DNA of 63,576 nucleotides from Geobacteraceae bacterium (GTDB lineage: Bacteria; Desulfobacterota; Desulfuromonadia; Geobacterales; Geobacteraceae). The DNA lies in contig JAQUHN010000004.1 in the NCBI GenBank assembly GCA_028683555.1, forward strand, positions 1-63,576. The letters run 5' to 3'. The position numbers and the translations under genes are program-made. The notes below the pieces were generated by a model. It was not told the DNA's origin and did not search any database. It saw only the letters and a program-made list of their open reading frames with translations. This document shows, one piece after another, positions 9,501-17,631 of the stretch. Within the stretch, counting starts at the first letter, position 1; each line of letters starts with the position of its first letter.

Positions 9501-10034
9501 GAGATAGTGAGCAAAGTGAGGCAGGACATCATTAAAACCGGCTTCCTGCCCCTTCTTGGAGGGATCGATATGCACTATGGTGCAGCGCTGGTGCTGGGAG
9601 GATATCCGGAAAAAGGGATACGTCACCTGCATGATGCAATCAAGTACTGGACGTCGCTTGGTAATTTCCCAGTACCGATGTGGGGACACCTTATCCTCGG
9701 AGATATCTATCTGTGGATAGTAATGGGGTCACTGAAGCTACCGCTCGACATGACTCCGCGAAACCTGTGGTTTCTTGCACGAACCCGGCCTATCGCCTGC
9801 CGCATGGCGCGCCGTCATTTCGAAGAGGTTGTGCATAACACCAGAACACACAACATGCCCGGACTTCTGGCAAAGGCCCTGTATGGCCTTGGAGTTTTAT
9901 CACACAAGAAAAAGAAGGACGACGTGGCGCGCTCATATCTTGAAGAAGCGCTTCAAATTGCCGAGACCTCGGAACTGTATATTGCCGAGAAAATCAGGCA
10001 GGAGCTGGATTCTCTTGAAAAATGCAAAAACTGA
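6579..10034 (+). CDS. Zinc-ribbon, class III nucleotide cyclase, AAA ATPase and helical-repeat protein
   Basis: A 1,151-residue multidomain protein. Residues 1-50 hold cysteine pairs (CPKCG, CSQCGE, CPSCG, CTVCG) forming a double zinc ribbon. Residues 95-280 form a class III adenylate/guanylate cyclase domain: the metal aspartates are in FADIQGY (D106) and LTGDGIFALFG (D150), and the transition-state N and R in VGDTVNLASRLES (N227, R231). A P-loop GEAGVGKS lies at 327-334 and starts a STAND/AAA-type ATPase module, with a Walker B-like ILAIEDLHWIDPAS. The rest is TPR-like helices. This is the soluble-adenylyl-cyclase-like architecture common in Deltaproteobacteria. The start ATG has GGAGG five bases upstream; an earlier GTG at 6573 lies inside that site. 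Whether it makes cAMP or cGMP cannot be decided by eye. Confidence 0.9.
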   Translation: MKCPKCGFDTTDCMNFCSQCGERLRAACPSCGTEGQSTRLPCTVCGHVPETAPVTVGQQRTTEPSHHFDDMSIIRRFLTPQLTDKILAARGRIEGERRQVTALFADIQGYTPLSEVLGEEATFKIMERIYECMITTVIGEEGSVQELTGDGIFALFGAPIALEDAPVRACRAALDMQNKLKVLGDQLESEFGIRPLARIGIHTGPVIVGTLGTNLRMEFKAVGDTVNLASRLESIAEPGCVFISETTHCLAGPFIVSSCVGERQIKGKKEPQKVYRLEGIKEHTVRFDAALQRGLTPLAGRSEELDLLQQYQEKAGRNATSLVLVIGEAGVGKSRLVHEFKERMESRRVLFLQSNCTSYGSSISLMPFILLVKNLFRINDDDDQLVVQRKVRQGLELFGMDSVVATPFLMALLGLHENGNALRGLDAKIVGERTREILVDLLRNRSRLTPTILAIEDLHWIDPASEKLLGQIAGEKEQMPLLILCTARPSFTSPWSQLESAREMQLAPLSRESTLNMVRSLLDCDTIDESLARVIFEETGCNPLYTEEITRYLLESGAIQRMGRTATCEFPAGEIKVPSTILDLLQTRIDRLQEGPKEVLQIAAVIGQRFSPVLARRVSGLGDSFDRHLCQLEKLGLIFREQLEEKVMYRFKHTLLQDAVYNSLLLERREELHQSVAETMERVYSDRLNEWAHTLAHHWGNTRNNRKAVHYLAMAGDKSYWVCALEEAHQRFSQAVELIEAEPGCVDDLFLADVLNKWARVFLYRTDFRGLNILLEPYLPRMEALGDKRRLSLILSWMALSHVFIGNGIIAKPLLERALALGEECGDAKCIGMAARSLVWLYTCWEPDNIQSEALVNHYYTLTMEYAEKANDIIAMTGAIAARNHHTRLRGRFPEARSFSAKLVEIGRRFHDTRSLSYAQWTLGFINFYEERYQEALENAEQSLQLSPDLLDELCASGVKGATLSFMGRASEGLEIVSKVRQDIIKTGFLPLLGGIDMHYGAALVLGGYPEKGIRHLHDAIKYWTSLGNFPVPMWGHLILGDIYLWIVMGSLKLPLDMTPRNLWFLARTRPIACRMARRHFEEVVHNTRTHNMPGLLAKALYGLGVLSHKKKKDDVARSYLEEALQIAETSELYIAEKIRQELDSLEKCKN

Positions 10035-10054
10035 GGATTTCCGTGGAGAATGCA

Positions 10055-11533
10055 ATGCATGGAATAACGGTGCAGGTGCTTGGAGACCATGGGCCCTTTT
10101 CCAGGGTCGGAAAGAGCGTGGGGTATAGGCTGCAAATCGGTCCATCCACCTTCCTTCTCGACTGCGGAGCGCCGCTGTTCCAGCAGATCGGCGGCCACGG
10201 GTTGCAGGATATCGAGGGACTGATACTCACCCACTGCCACGACGACCACAAGCGATGGTTCACGGATCTTGCCCTGTTTTTCCGCTATGCCCCGGATATG
10301 CGCAGAAAGCTCCGGCTGTTTACGACCGAGGCCGTCTACCATGATCTCAAGGCGGCTTCTATGCCGGTGCTGGGAACGGGCCTTTCGGACGATGCCATGA
10401 CGGTCACTGATGTGGCGTTCGAAGACTTCATCGACTATCGAATGATTGGACCAAAGGCGCGATACAGACTAATAACGAGAGAAGCAGGCAACGGAATACC
10501 TACTCCCGCAGTCGTCGACGGACAGGGGAATCTCCTGCCGCCGGATGCCGCGAAAGTAGTCGTCAACCCTGCTACGGGAAGGCCGCGAATGCTCTTCAAA
10601 GATCCCGACTGTGGCGAATGGGTCGAACCAGCAAGTTTTTACCCCTTCTCGGCAGCACACTTCTACGAGGAAGACAAAAATTTTTATGTAGGTGACGGTT
10701 TTACGATTGAGGCGCTGAATGCCCCGGTATGGCATGGAGTCGCGTGCACGGGTGTGAAGATAAGAAATGGCGCAGAAACGCTGATACTCAGCTCTGATAC
10801 CGTTCATGACAAGAGACTCTGGAAGCGACTCTGCTCGAAAAAAAGACCACAGCGGCTACAAATGTCCAAAAGGGAATTCGATTCTGCTCCGGTTATCTAT
10901 GGAGACATCAATGACTACCTTGAGCGCATCTGGAGCGAGGCTCGTTATGCCGAAGCCATGACCGCTTTTGCAAATGCCGCAGTGATACATGACATAACAG
11001 CCGGCCCCAGCGTTGTCCATACGAGTTACGAAAATTTGGAGAATACGACCCTGCGGAAAGACCGGACTCTGCTGGCGCACTGTCCTGACAGGTTTACCTC
11101 CGAATGGCCGCTATGCAATGCGGGGAAAACCTACCGGCTTGCAGCAGGCAGGTTCCAGGAGGTGGTCGGAGACAGATGCTATCCCCTGGATGCCGACCTG
11201 TTTCATAAAAAGGAAGGGAGATTTTTTGTCGGCTACCGAAACAACGAGGGCACCTACGAGGTATACAGACAAAAGGGACTGCTGAAACTGAGCCCGGATC
11301 ATCGGACTTTCCCAGGCCGCCCCTTGTACCGGGTTGCCCTGTACGAAGATATTGCCGGCGGTTATTTCCCGGCACTGGATGATCCGAATCTTTCGTATAT
11401 CGAACGGGGTGACAGCAAAGTTGAACTACTGCGGTTCGATGACAGGGGGAGTACCGGGAAAATCGCTGAAGATCAGAGGGAACGACTGCAAAAACAAGCG
11501 AATAGTAGATGCACGAAACAAGAGAAACCCTGA
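10055..11533 (+). CDS. Metallo-beta-lactamase-fold hydrolase next to the cyclase
   Basis: About 492 residues. The N-terminal part is a metallo-beta-lactamase fold: VGYRLQIG and FLLDCGAP, then the metal motif THCHDDHK (H60, H62, D64, H65). Two further segments could supply later ligands: ILSSDTVHD around residue 246 and the VIHDITAGPS region around 310. A C-terminal extension with FVGYRNNEGTYEVYRQKG has no family I recognise. An ATG at 10022 overlaps the end of the cyclase gene, but the ATG at 10055 has GGAG six bases upstream and begins just before conserved sequence. It is clearly co-transcribed with the cyclase. Cyclic-nucleotide phosphodiesterase activity is a tempting inference from context because some MBL-fold enzymes have it; the sequence alone supports only an MBL-fold hydrolase. 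Confidence 0.78.
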   Translation: MHGITVQVLGDHGPFSRVGKSVGYRLQIGPSTFLLDCGAPLFQQIGGHGLQDIEGLILTHCHDDHKRWFTDLALFFRYAPDMRRKLRLFTTEAVYHDLKAASMPVLGTGLSDDAMTVTDVAFEDFIDYRMIGPKARYRLITREAGNGIPTPAVVDGQGNLLPPDAAKVVVNPATGRPRMLFKDPDCGEWVEPASFYPFSAAHFYEEDKNFYVGDGFTIEALNAPVWHGVACTGVKIRNGAETLILSSDTVHDKRLWKRLCSKKRPQRLQMSKREFDSAPVIYGDINDYLERIWSEARYAEAMTAFANAAVIHDITAGPSVVHTSYENLENTTLRKDRTLLAHCPDRFTSEWPLCNAGKTYRLAAGRFQEVVGDRCYPLDADLFHKKEGRFFVGYRNNEGTYEVYRQKGLLKLSPDHRTFPGRPLYRVALYEDIAGGYFPALDDPNLSYIERGDSKVELLRFDDRGSTGKIAEDQRERLQKQANSRCTKQEKP

Positions 11534-11657
11534 AAACTGCTGGGCTGGGCTGGGTTGGGGCTTTCACGGAGCCTCTTGTAAGGCTTCAATGCAGGAATGC
11601 TGTTCAAGGGAGAGCGGCCGAAGATACTTTCCATGAAGGACACCAGACTAAGTAGCC

Positions 11658-11703
11658 GGGCAAAAAAAGAGCCCCCGGGTCTTCTGGACCAGGGGGCTCG
11701 TGT
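11658..11703 (-). terminator. Rho-independent terminator of thiC
   Basis: A strong stem GAGCCCCC / GGGGGCTC with a short loop. On the minus strand it is followed by a run of seven T (11664-11670 as A on the plus strand), right after the thiC stop. Confidence 0.9.
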
Positions 11704-11731
11704 CCGTTAGGAACGAAATTTAATTTTATGC

Positions 11732-13018
11732 CTACTTCTTGCGCTCTTCCATGACCTTGTAGGCGCAGAACTCGCCGCACATGGTGCAGGCGCCGTGCTC
11801 TTCGTCGACGCCGGATTCGCCGCGGCGCTTACGGGCCAGAGCGGGGTCGATGGCCAGGCAGTACTGGGTTTCCCAGTCGAGCGCCTTGCGCGCCCTGCTC
11901 ATGGCGATATCTTTTTCCAGGGCGCCAGGCAGGCCCTTGACGATGTCGGCAGCGTGGGCGGCGATGCGGGTCGCCATGACGCCGTCATGCACGTCCTGTA
12001 CGGTAGGCAGGCACAAATGCTCGCTGGGAGTGACGTAACAGAGAAAGTCGGCGCCGGCGCTGGCGGCAATGGCGCCGCCGATGGCGCAGGTAATGTGGTC
12101 GTAGCCGGGGGCGATATCGGTCACCAGCGGACCAAGCACGTAAAACGGGGCACCGTGGCAAAGCCGTTTCTGCAGCTGGATATTAGCCTCGATCTGGTTA
12201 AGGGGCACGTGCCCCGGGCCTTCGATCATGACCTGAATACCGGCGTCCCAGGCACGCTGGGTCAACTCGCCAAGGATAATCAGTTCGTGAATCTGGGCAC
12301 GATCGGTGGCGTCGGCCAGACAACCGGGGCGAAAACCGTCGCCCAGCGACAGGGTGGCATCATAGGGCCTGACCAGCTCCAACAACCGGTCATAGTGCTC
12401 ATAGAGCGGATTTTCCGCATTATTGCGGGTCATCCAGGCAACGGTGAAGGAACCACCGCGGGAAACGACCTCCATGATGCGCCCCTCGCGATCCATGCGC
12501 TCGACAGTGGCGCGGGTCACGCCGCAGTGGACGGTAATGAAGTCGACGCCATCGTCAAGGTGTTTCTTGATGCCGTCGAAGATCTCGTCAGCAGTCATGT
12601 CGACGATCGCCTTACCCTTTTTCACCACCGTATCGCAGGCCGCCTGGTAGAGCGGCACACTGCCGATGCAGGCATCGGTCTCGGCAATTATGGCGCGGCG
12701 GATTTCGTCGATGGGCCCGCCGGTGGAAAGGTCCATGATGGCATCGGCGCCGGCGGCAACCGCCACCCGGGCCTTTTCCAGTTCCTTGTCGATGCTGGTG
12801 TCGTCCTTGCTGGTGCCGATATTGGCGTTGACCCGGGTCGGCAGGCCTTTGCCGACGGCCAGCGGGCGACCGTTGCTGTGCTTGTTATTATGACAGACGA
12901 TGGCCGTGCCTTCGGCAATACGCTGCCGCAGGATTTCCGCATCGATGCCGGCTGCTGCTGCTGCCAGCTTCATCTTGTCGGAAACGATGCCTTGGCGGGC
13001 CATTTCAAGCTGCGTCAT
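11732..13018 (-). CDS. thiC: Phosphomethylpyrimidine synthase ThiC
   Basis: A radical-SAM enzyme that rearranges 5-aminoimidazole ribotide into HMP phosphate, the pyrimidine half of thiamin. It has the family stretches NANIGTS, MDLSTGG, TVHCGVT, IEGPGHVPL and, at the C-terminus, the iron-sulphur motif CTMCGEFC (C-x2-C-x3-C). The 428 residues match the shorter prokaryotic ThiC form. The ATG at 13018 has GAGAGG seven bases upstream. It lies downstream of thiED on the same strand with a gap of about 180 bp that contains an inverted-repeat-bounded element but no second TPP aptamer, so it is probably controlled by read-through from the thiED riboswitch or by a promoter in the gap. Confidence 0.96.
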   Translation of the reverse strand: MTQLEMARQGIVSDKMKLAAAAAGIDAEILRQRIAEGTAIVCHNNKHSNGRPLAVGKGLPTRVNANIGTSKDDTSIDKELEKARVAVAAGADAIMDLSTGGPIDEIRRAIIAETDACIGSVPLYQAACDTVVKKGKAIVDMTADEIFDGIKKHLDDGVDFITVHCGVTRATVERMDREGRIMEVVSRGGSFTVAWMTRNNAENPLYEHYDRLLELVRPYDATLSLGDGFRPGCLADATDRAQIHELIILGELTQRAWDAGIQVMIEGPGHVPLNQIEANIQLQKRLCHGAPFYVLGPLVTDIAPGYDHITCAIGGAIAASAGADFLCYVTPSEHLCLPTVQDVHDGVMATRIAAHAADIVKGLPGALEKDIAMSRARKALDWETQYCLAIDPALARKRRGESGVDEEHGACTMCGEFCAYKVMEERKK

Positions 13019-13055
13019 ACTTCTACCTCTCAGATTTCTCATCAAGCGTGGGTGC

Positions 13056-13136
13056 TCGATAGTATAAGCCGAGACTCTTGCAAACCTCTCCTAACACGTT
13101 CCCGATCCCTTGACCGGAGGGGACTTTCACTATCGA
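13056..13136. repeat. 81-bp element bounded by inverted repeats between thiED and thiC
   Basis: TCGATAGT at 13056-13063 and ACTATCGA at 13129-13136 form perfect 8-bp terminal inverted repeats around a 65-bp core. A TTGCAAA..CCT word inside the element recurs just outside it at about 13147-13158. It resembles a small non-autonomous element or a dispersed intergenic repeat; other copies would be needed to confirm this. Confidence 0.4.
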
Positions 13137-13196
13137 TTAGTGGAGTTTTGCAAAAACCTGAGCTTCATGGAATAAATATTAAGATTGTATACTGAG

Positions 13197-14624
13197 CTAG
13201 CGATTTTCATTGTTGTTCATCAGTCGGTGTGCGGCAGAAAAATGATTGACCGGGCCGTGCCCGCTGCCAAGGGAAACGGCAAGCCTGATGGCCTCGGTGA
13301 CAAACTGTTTGGCCCGCGCCACGGCCACCGGCAGCGGCTCGCCCTGCGCCAGAAAAGCGGCAACGGCAGAGGCATAGGTACAGCCGGTGCCATGAGTATT
13401 GGCCGTAGCAAATCTCGGCGATGTATACCGGCGGGCGACGATACCGTCAAACAGGATATCCGTCGCTTCCGCTCCCGCCATGTGCCCCCCTTTGAGAAGC
13501 ACATTTCGCGCACCCATGTGATGCAACTCCCGGGCAACGAGTTCCATATCGTCTTCGTCGCGGATGGTGAGGCCGGTAAGAGTTTCGGCTTCCGGCACAT
13601 TCGGCGTGACGAGATAGGCACGGGGCAGCAGTTTCTCGACGAATGTCGCAACTGCGGCTTTATCCATCAGGCTGCTCCCCCCTTTGGCAATCATCACCGG
13701 ATCGAGCACCAGCATCCGCTTGCCAAACGACGTCAGTTGCTCCGCCAGAGCCTCGATGATCTCGGCCGAAAACAGCATCCCGGTCTTCACCACGTCCACC
13801 GGTATATCGTTGAATACCGCCTGCAGCTGCTCGGCAACGAAAACTGCCGGCACCCCATGGATGGCGGCAACTCCCCGGGTGTTCTGGGCAGTGAGCGCCG
13901 TGATGACCGAAGCCGCGTAACCGCCGAGCAGGGTCACGGTCTTGATATCCGCCTGGATCCCGGCGCCGCCGCCCGAATCGCTGCCGGCAACGGTGAGCAC
14001 CGAACCGCGTGGCGCAGGCTTTTTCCGATTGAAAAGCAGCGCCAGCTCTGTGGCGGCAAGCTCCTGGTCCGGGTTAGCCAGAACCGCCGAGATGACGGCA
14101 ATCGCATCGGCGCCGGCGTCGATAACCGCCGCAGCATTGTCCCGATTGATGCCGCCGATCGCTACCATGGGGATACTCACCCGCAACCGGGCTTCGGCAA
14201 GAGCGCCGGGGCCGGGCAGATACTGGACATCTTTGCTCTCCGTGGGGTACATGGCACCGAAACCGATGTAGTCTGCGCCCTGCGCCTCGGCCCGCAGCGC
14301 TTCCTCCACGGAATGGGTGGAGATGCCGACCAGGGCGTCTTTTCCCAGCACGCGGCGCGCCTCCGCAACGCTGCCGTCATCCTGCCCGAAGTGCACACCG
14401 TCCGCCCCAACTTCGCTGGCCAGGGTCAGGTCGTCGTTGACAACGAAAGTAACCCCGCAGCGCGAGCAAAGTTGCCGTAACTCCCGTGCCTCGGCAAGGC
14501 GCGAAGAGTAACTCTTCACCTTGTTCCGATACTGGAGGCAGGTCACGCCACCGGCAAATGCCCGCTCCACCCGCTCGAGAAGGTGATCACTGTGGTCAGT
14601 TATAAGATAGAGGCCGTTCAGCAT
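13197..14624 (-). CDS. thiED: Fused thiamin-phosphate synthase / HMP-P kinase
   Basis: A two-domain enzyme of 475 residues. Residues 1-205 are ThiE, which joins HMP-PP and thiazole phosphate: LYLITD, QYRNK, VVNDD, GVHFGQDD, GFGAMYPT and IGGI. From about residue 218 to the end is ThiD, which phosphorylates HMP and HMP-P: VLTVAGSDSGGGAGIQAD, KTGML, DPVMIAKGG, TPNVPEA, LLKGGH and HGTGCT. The fusion places both steps before thiamin phosphate formation in one protein. The ATG at 14624 has GGAG six bases upstream. A TPP riboswitch and terminator lie in its leader. Confidence 0.96.
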   Translation of the reverse strand: MLNGLYLITDHSDHLLERVERAFAGGVTCLQYRNKVKSYSSRLAEARELRQLCSRCGVTFVVNDDLTLASEVGADGVHFGQDDGSVAEARRVLGKDALVGISTHSVEEALRAEAQGADYIGFGAMYPTESKDVQYLPGPGALAEARLRVSIPMVAIGGINRDNAAAVIDAGADAIAVISAVLANPDQELAATELALLFNRKKPAPRGSVLTVAGSDSGGGAGIQADIKTVTLLGGYAASVITALTAQNTRGVAAIHGVPAVFVAEQLQAVFNDIPVDVVKTGMLFSAEIIEALAEQLTSFGKRMLVLDPVMIAKGGSSLMDKAAVATFVEKLLPRAYLVTPNVPEAETLTGLTIRDEDDMELVARELHHMGARNVLLKGGHMAGAEATDILFDGIVARRYTSPRFATANTHGTGCTYASAVAAFLAQGEPLPVAVARAKQFVTEAIRLAVSLGSGHGPVNHFSAAHRLMNNNENR

Positions 14625-14734
14625 CTGCAGCTCCAATTTCCCCCTGCAACGGCAGGTCACATGCTACCGGCGGCATCACCCGTTTACGGAGAAGCATCAG
14701 TGAATTAACCAGGAGAGTTTTCGTTCCGGTTTTA

Positions 14735-14768
14735 GAAACAAAAAAGCCGCGACACATGGCCACGGCTT
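14735..14768 (-). terminator. Riboswitch-controlled terminator upstream of thiED
   Basis: On the minus strand an AAGCCGTGGC / GTCGCGGCTT stem (with G-U pairs) with a 4-nt loop is followed by TTTTTTG. It lies between the TPP aptamer and thiED and is the natural expression platform for transcription attenuation. Confidence 0.85.
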
Positions 14769-14794
14769 CCCGGAATCGCATCCTTTGGCGCGCT

Positions 14795-14884
14795 GGTGCC
14801 GCTTTCCTACGCCGGTGCAAACCGGATCAGGTTCCAAGGGTCTCCGCATTAGCGAATCTCAGTTCTTCCGAACTCCCCCAGCAG
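14795..14884 (-). promoter_or_regulatory. TPP riboswitch (THI element)
   Basis: The minus strand contains the conserved core words in order: GGGGGAG, CTGAGATTCG, GACCCTTGGAACCTGATC and CCGGCGTAGGAAAGC. These are the hallmark P2-P5 elements of the thiamin pyrophosphate aptamer. It precedes thiED and a transcription terminator, so bound TPP should switch the operon off. Confidence 0.96.
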
Positions 14885-15012
14885 GCTTTTTCATTTCTCA
14901 GCCTAAAGGAAATCAGTTGGAAAGTCAATGGCTTTTAAGGCTTTCATCTTTACAGTCCCGGAGATACATGCTACAAATCGGAGCAGTAAAGTTTTATCGT
15001 TCGGAGCCAGAC

Positions 15013-16152
15013 ATGGACAGCCGTCCCACCCTTGCGGAAATCGACCTCGCCGCGTTGCGGCACAACTATATGCAACTCCGGCGCAGCATCCCCGCCAACT
15101 CCGGAATTCTCGCCGTTGTCAAGGCGGATGCTTACGGCCACGGTTTCATGGACATATCGCGTGAACTGGAACTGATGAACATCGACGCCTTCGGTGTCGC
15201 GTTCCTCGCCGAAGGAATCCAACTGCGCAAATCGGGCATCGACCGACCGATCCTGCTGCTCGGCGGCATCTATCCGGGGCAAGAGAAAAAGTGTATCGGC
15301 TTTAACCTCTCAACCGTTGTTTTTACCCTGGATCAGGCTCGGGTCCTCGACAACGTGGCATCCCGGATGTTTCGCAAAGCCCGCATCCACCTGAAGGTGG
15401 ACACCGGCATGGGACGCCTCGGCATCCATCACCAGCAGGCACCCCAGTTCCTCAAGGAACTGAAAAGACTCCGAAATATCGAGCTTGAAGGCATCATTTC
15501 CCATTTTGCCTCGGCCGACGAACTGGACGAGGACGGCCGCAATTTCACCGAAAAGCAGAGCGAAATCTTCGCCGGCGTAGTGAAAACCGCTCTCGGCGAA
15601 GGCTTCACGCCGCGCTATATCCATCTTGCCAACAGTGCCGCAGCCTTCAGCCTCGATCTCTCGTTCTGCAACCTGGTACGTCCTGGAATTGCTCTCTATG
15701 GGGCTATTCCCTCGATTGACTTCAAAGGTAAGCTGGACCTGCGGCCGGTGATGCGCCTCAAAAGCCGCATCGCCATGCTGAAGTGGATCGACCCGGGCAT
15801 GAGCCTCAGCTATTCCCGCACCTTCGTTTCCGGCCGAAAAACCCTGGTGGCCAGCGTTCCGGTTGGCTATGCGGACGGCTACTGCCGATCGCTCAGCAAC
15901 CGGGGAGTCGCCCTGGTCCGTGGCATGCGGGCACCGGTGGCAGGCACGGTCTGCATGGACTGGATCATGCTGGACCTCACGGATATCCCGGACGTGGCCG
16001 AGGGTGACGAGGTGATACTGCTCGGCTGCAGCGACTCGCAAGAGTGCATCCGGGCCGAAGAACTTGCCGAACAAGCCGGGACGATTCCCTATGAAATCTT
16101 CTGCGGGATCAGCAAGAGGGTGCCGCGAATCTACCTGAACGCCTCACGCTGA
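15013..16152 (+). CDS. alr: Alanine racemase
   Basis: A pyridoxal-phosphate enzyme that interconverts L- and D-alanine for peptidoglycan. The PLP lysine is in [11 protein letters not shown] (K37) and the opposite catalytic tyrosine in SLSYSRTF (about Y267). Other family stretches are [28 protein letters not shown] and GTVCMDW. At 379 residues it is full length. The ATG at 15013 has GGAG six bases upstream; an in-frame ATG at 14968, also with GGAG, would add 15 residues. It diverges from the thiamin operon. Confidence 0.95.
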   Translation: MDSRPTLAEIDLAALRHNYMQLRRSIPANSGILAVVKADAYGHGFMDISRELELMNIDAFGVAFLAEGIQLRKSGIDRPILLLGGIYPGQEKKCIGFNLSTVVFTLDQARVLDNVASRMFRKARIHLKVDTGMGRLGIHHQQAPQFLKELKRLRNIELEGIISHFASADELDEDGRNFTEKQSEIFAGVVKTALGEGFTPRYIHLANSAAAFSLDLSFCNLVRPGIALYGAIPSIDFKGKLDLRPVMRLKSRIAMLKWIDPGMSLSYSRTFVSGRKTLVASVPVGYADGYCRSLSNRGVALVRGMRAPVAGTVCMDWIMLDLTDIPDVAEGDEVILLGCSDSQECIRAEELAEQAGTIPYEIFCGISKRVPRIYLNASR

Positions 16153-16205
16153 CCGACGGCATTGTCCAGGCACTGAACCCAACCGGTTTCCATATCGTGG
16201 TAACA

Positions 16206-17483
16206 ATGATGTCCGAAAAAAAGCTCGCCATAGCCGTTGATATCGGCACCACCACCATCGCCGCCTCCCTGGTCGACAGGGAAAGCTGCGAACGGCGCGC
16301 CTTTGTCGGCAGGAGGAATCCGCAGGGAAGCTTCGGTGCCGACGTGGTCGCACGACTCCAGGCAGCCTGTGCCGCTCCGGACAATCTCCAACTGCTGCAG
16401 AGATCCCTCACCAGCACAGTGGAAGAAATGGTCGAAGAACTGCTGCGCATGGCTGGCACCGCCCGCAAAGATGTCGACACTATCGCCCTGGCCGGCAACC
16501 CTGCCATGGAACACTTCCTGCTCGGCCTTCCGGTAGCGTCCCTCGCCTATCCCCCGTTCCGCCCGCTCTTTACCTCGGGAAAGCTGCTGCAGAGTACGAG
16601 TCTCGGATGGAAGCTGGAACTCAATGGCTACCTTTTCCCCCTGCCCGGCGGTTTCGTCGGCGGCGACCTGGTAGCATTTCTCTTCGGTACCCTGGCGGAA
16701 ACACCTCAACGCCCGGCACACCGCCCCTTGGCCGCCCTGTACCTTGACCTGGGGACGAACGGCGAAATCGCGCTGGTCACGGCAGAAAAGATTTTCGCCA
16801 CATCGGCGGCGGCCGGCCCGGCCTTCGAGGGGGGCAACCTTGCCTGCGGCATGCCGGCCCTGCCGGGCGCCATCGAAAAGGTCGAGATAACCGGGGAGCG
16901 TCTTGCCCTGGCAACCATCGGCGGGCAACCGCCCTGTGGCATCTGCGGCTCTGCGGTGATCGATACCGTTTCCGCACTGCTTCGGGAAGGGCTCATCGAT
17001 GCCAGCGGACGATTGCTGGCGCCCGACGAAATTGCCTCGAACCTGGGAACGAGGGTCGTGGAAATCGGCGGCACCTCTGCCTTTGTCCTCTATCGGGACG
17101 CCACCCGGACGGTGTTTCTCTCCCAGCATGATATCCGCCAGGTGCAGCTGGCTAAAGCAGCTGTCAGGGCCGGAATGGAGATCCTCCTCCAGCGTGCCGG
17201 ACTCCGCGTCGATGACATTGAAAAGGTGGTTTTAACCGGCTCTTTCGGTGCCGTTCTCTCCCCGGAGAAGCTAAAAAACGTTGGAATTTTCCCTGAAAAC
17301 ATGGTAAAAATTGCTGATTTTATCCGTGAAGGAGCGCTGGCCGGAGTGGAGCGGGCACTCTGCACCCCGGAAGGTTTTACCGCGGCCGACAACCTCGCCA
17401 AACGCATCCGGGTCGTACCACTCTCGGGCACTCCCGCCTTCGAAAGACATTTTCTCGAACAGATGAACTTTCCGAAGATGTGA
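16206..17483 (+). CDS. ASKHA-domain protein of the RACo (corrinoid-protein reactivator) family, no ferredoxin domain
   Basis: The protein opens directly with [15 protein letters not shown], an actin-like ATPase phosphate-1 loop. It continues with [69 protein letters not shown] and VVLTGSFG, the signature of the RACo C-terminal (DUF4445) region. Known RACo proteins reductively activate corrinoid iron-sulphur methyl carriers and have an N-terminal [2Fe-2S] ferredoxin domain; at about 425 residues this one lacks it. No corrinoid methyltransferase is encoded nearby. Start codons ATG 16206 and ATG 16209 are both possible, and no strong ribosome-binding site is visible. Confidence 0.8.
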   Translation: MMSEKKLAIAVDIGTTTIAASLVDRESCERRAFVGRRNPQGSFGADVVARLQAACAAPDNLQLLQRSLTSTVEEMVEELLRMAGTARKDVDTIALAGNPAMEHFLLGLPVASLAYPPFRPLFTSGKLLQSTSLGWKLELNGYLFPLPGGFVGGDLVAFLFGTLAETPQRPAHRPLAALYLDLGTNGEIALVTAEKIFATSAAAGPAFEGGNLACGMPALPGAIEKVEITGERLALATIGGQPPCGICGSAVIDTVSALLREGLIDASGRLLAPDEIASNLGTRVVEIGGTSAFVLYRDATRTVFLSQHDIRQVQLAKAAVRAGMEILLQRAGLRVDDIEKVVLTGSFGAVLSPEKLKNVGIFPENMVKIADFIREGALAGVERALCTPEGFTAADNLAKRIRVVPLSGTPAFERHFLEQMNFPKM

Positions 17484-17631
17484 CCCTGAAAACATCCGGT
17501 TCCAGCCTGGTTCAGGATACTTCCCTTATTTCGATACCCATCTTTCACATACCCCGTTGCCGGCCTGGTGGTCGCTATCAGACGAAACAGAACCATTAAC
17601 AGGTGAAGCAGCGGTTTTCAAGGAGAATGAA

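Noticed and set aside
13019-13196. Second TPP riboswitch in front of thiC
   Set aside because: No CTGAGA or ACCTGATC core words occur in the gap.
11795-14480. Long plus-strand open frames opposite thiC and thiED
   Set aside because: Antisense of well-supported thiamin genes; GC-rich codon structure creates long mirror frames.
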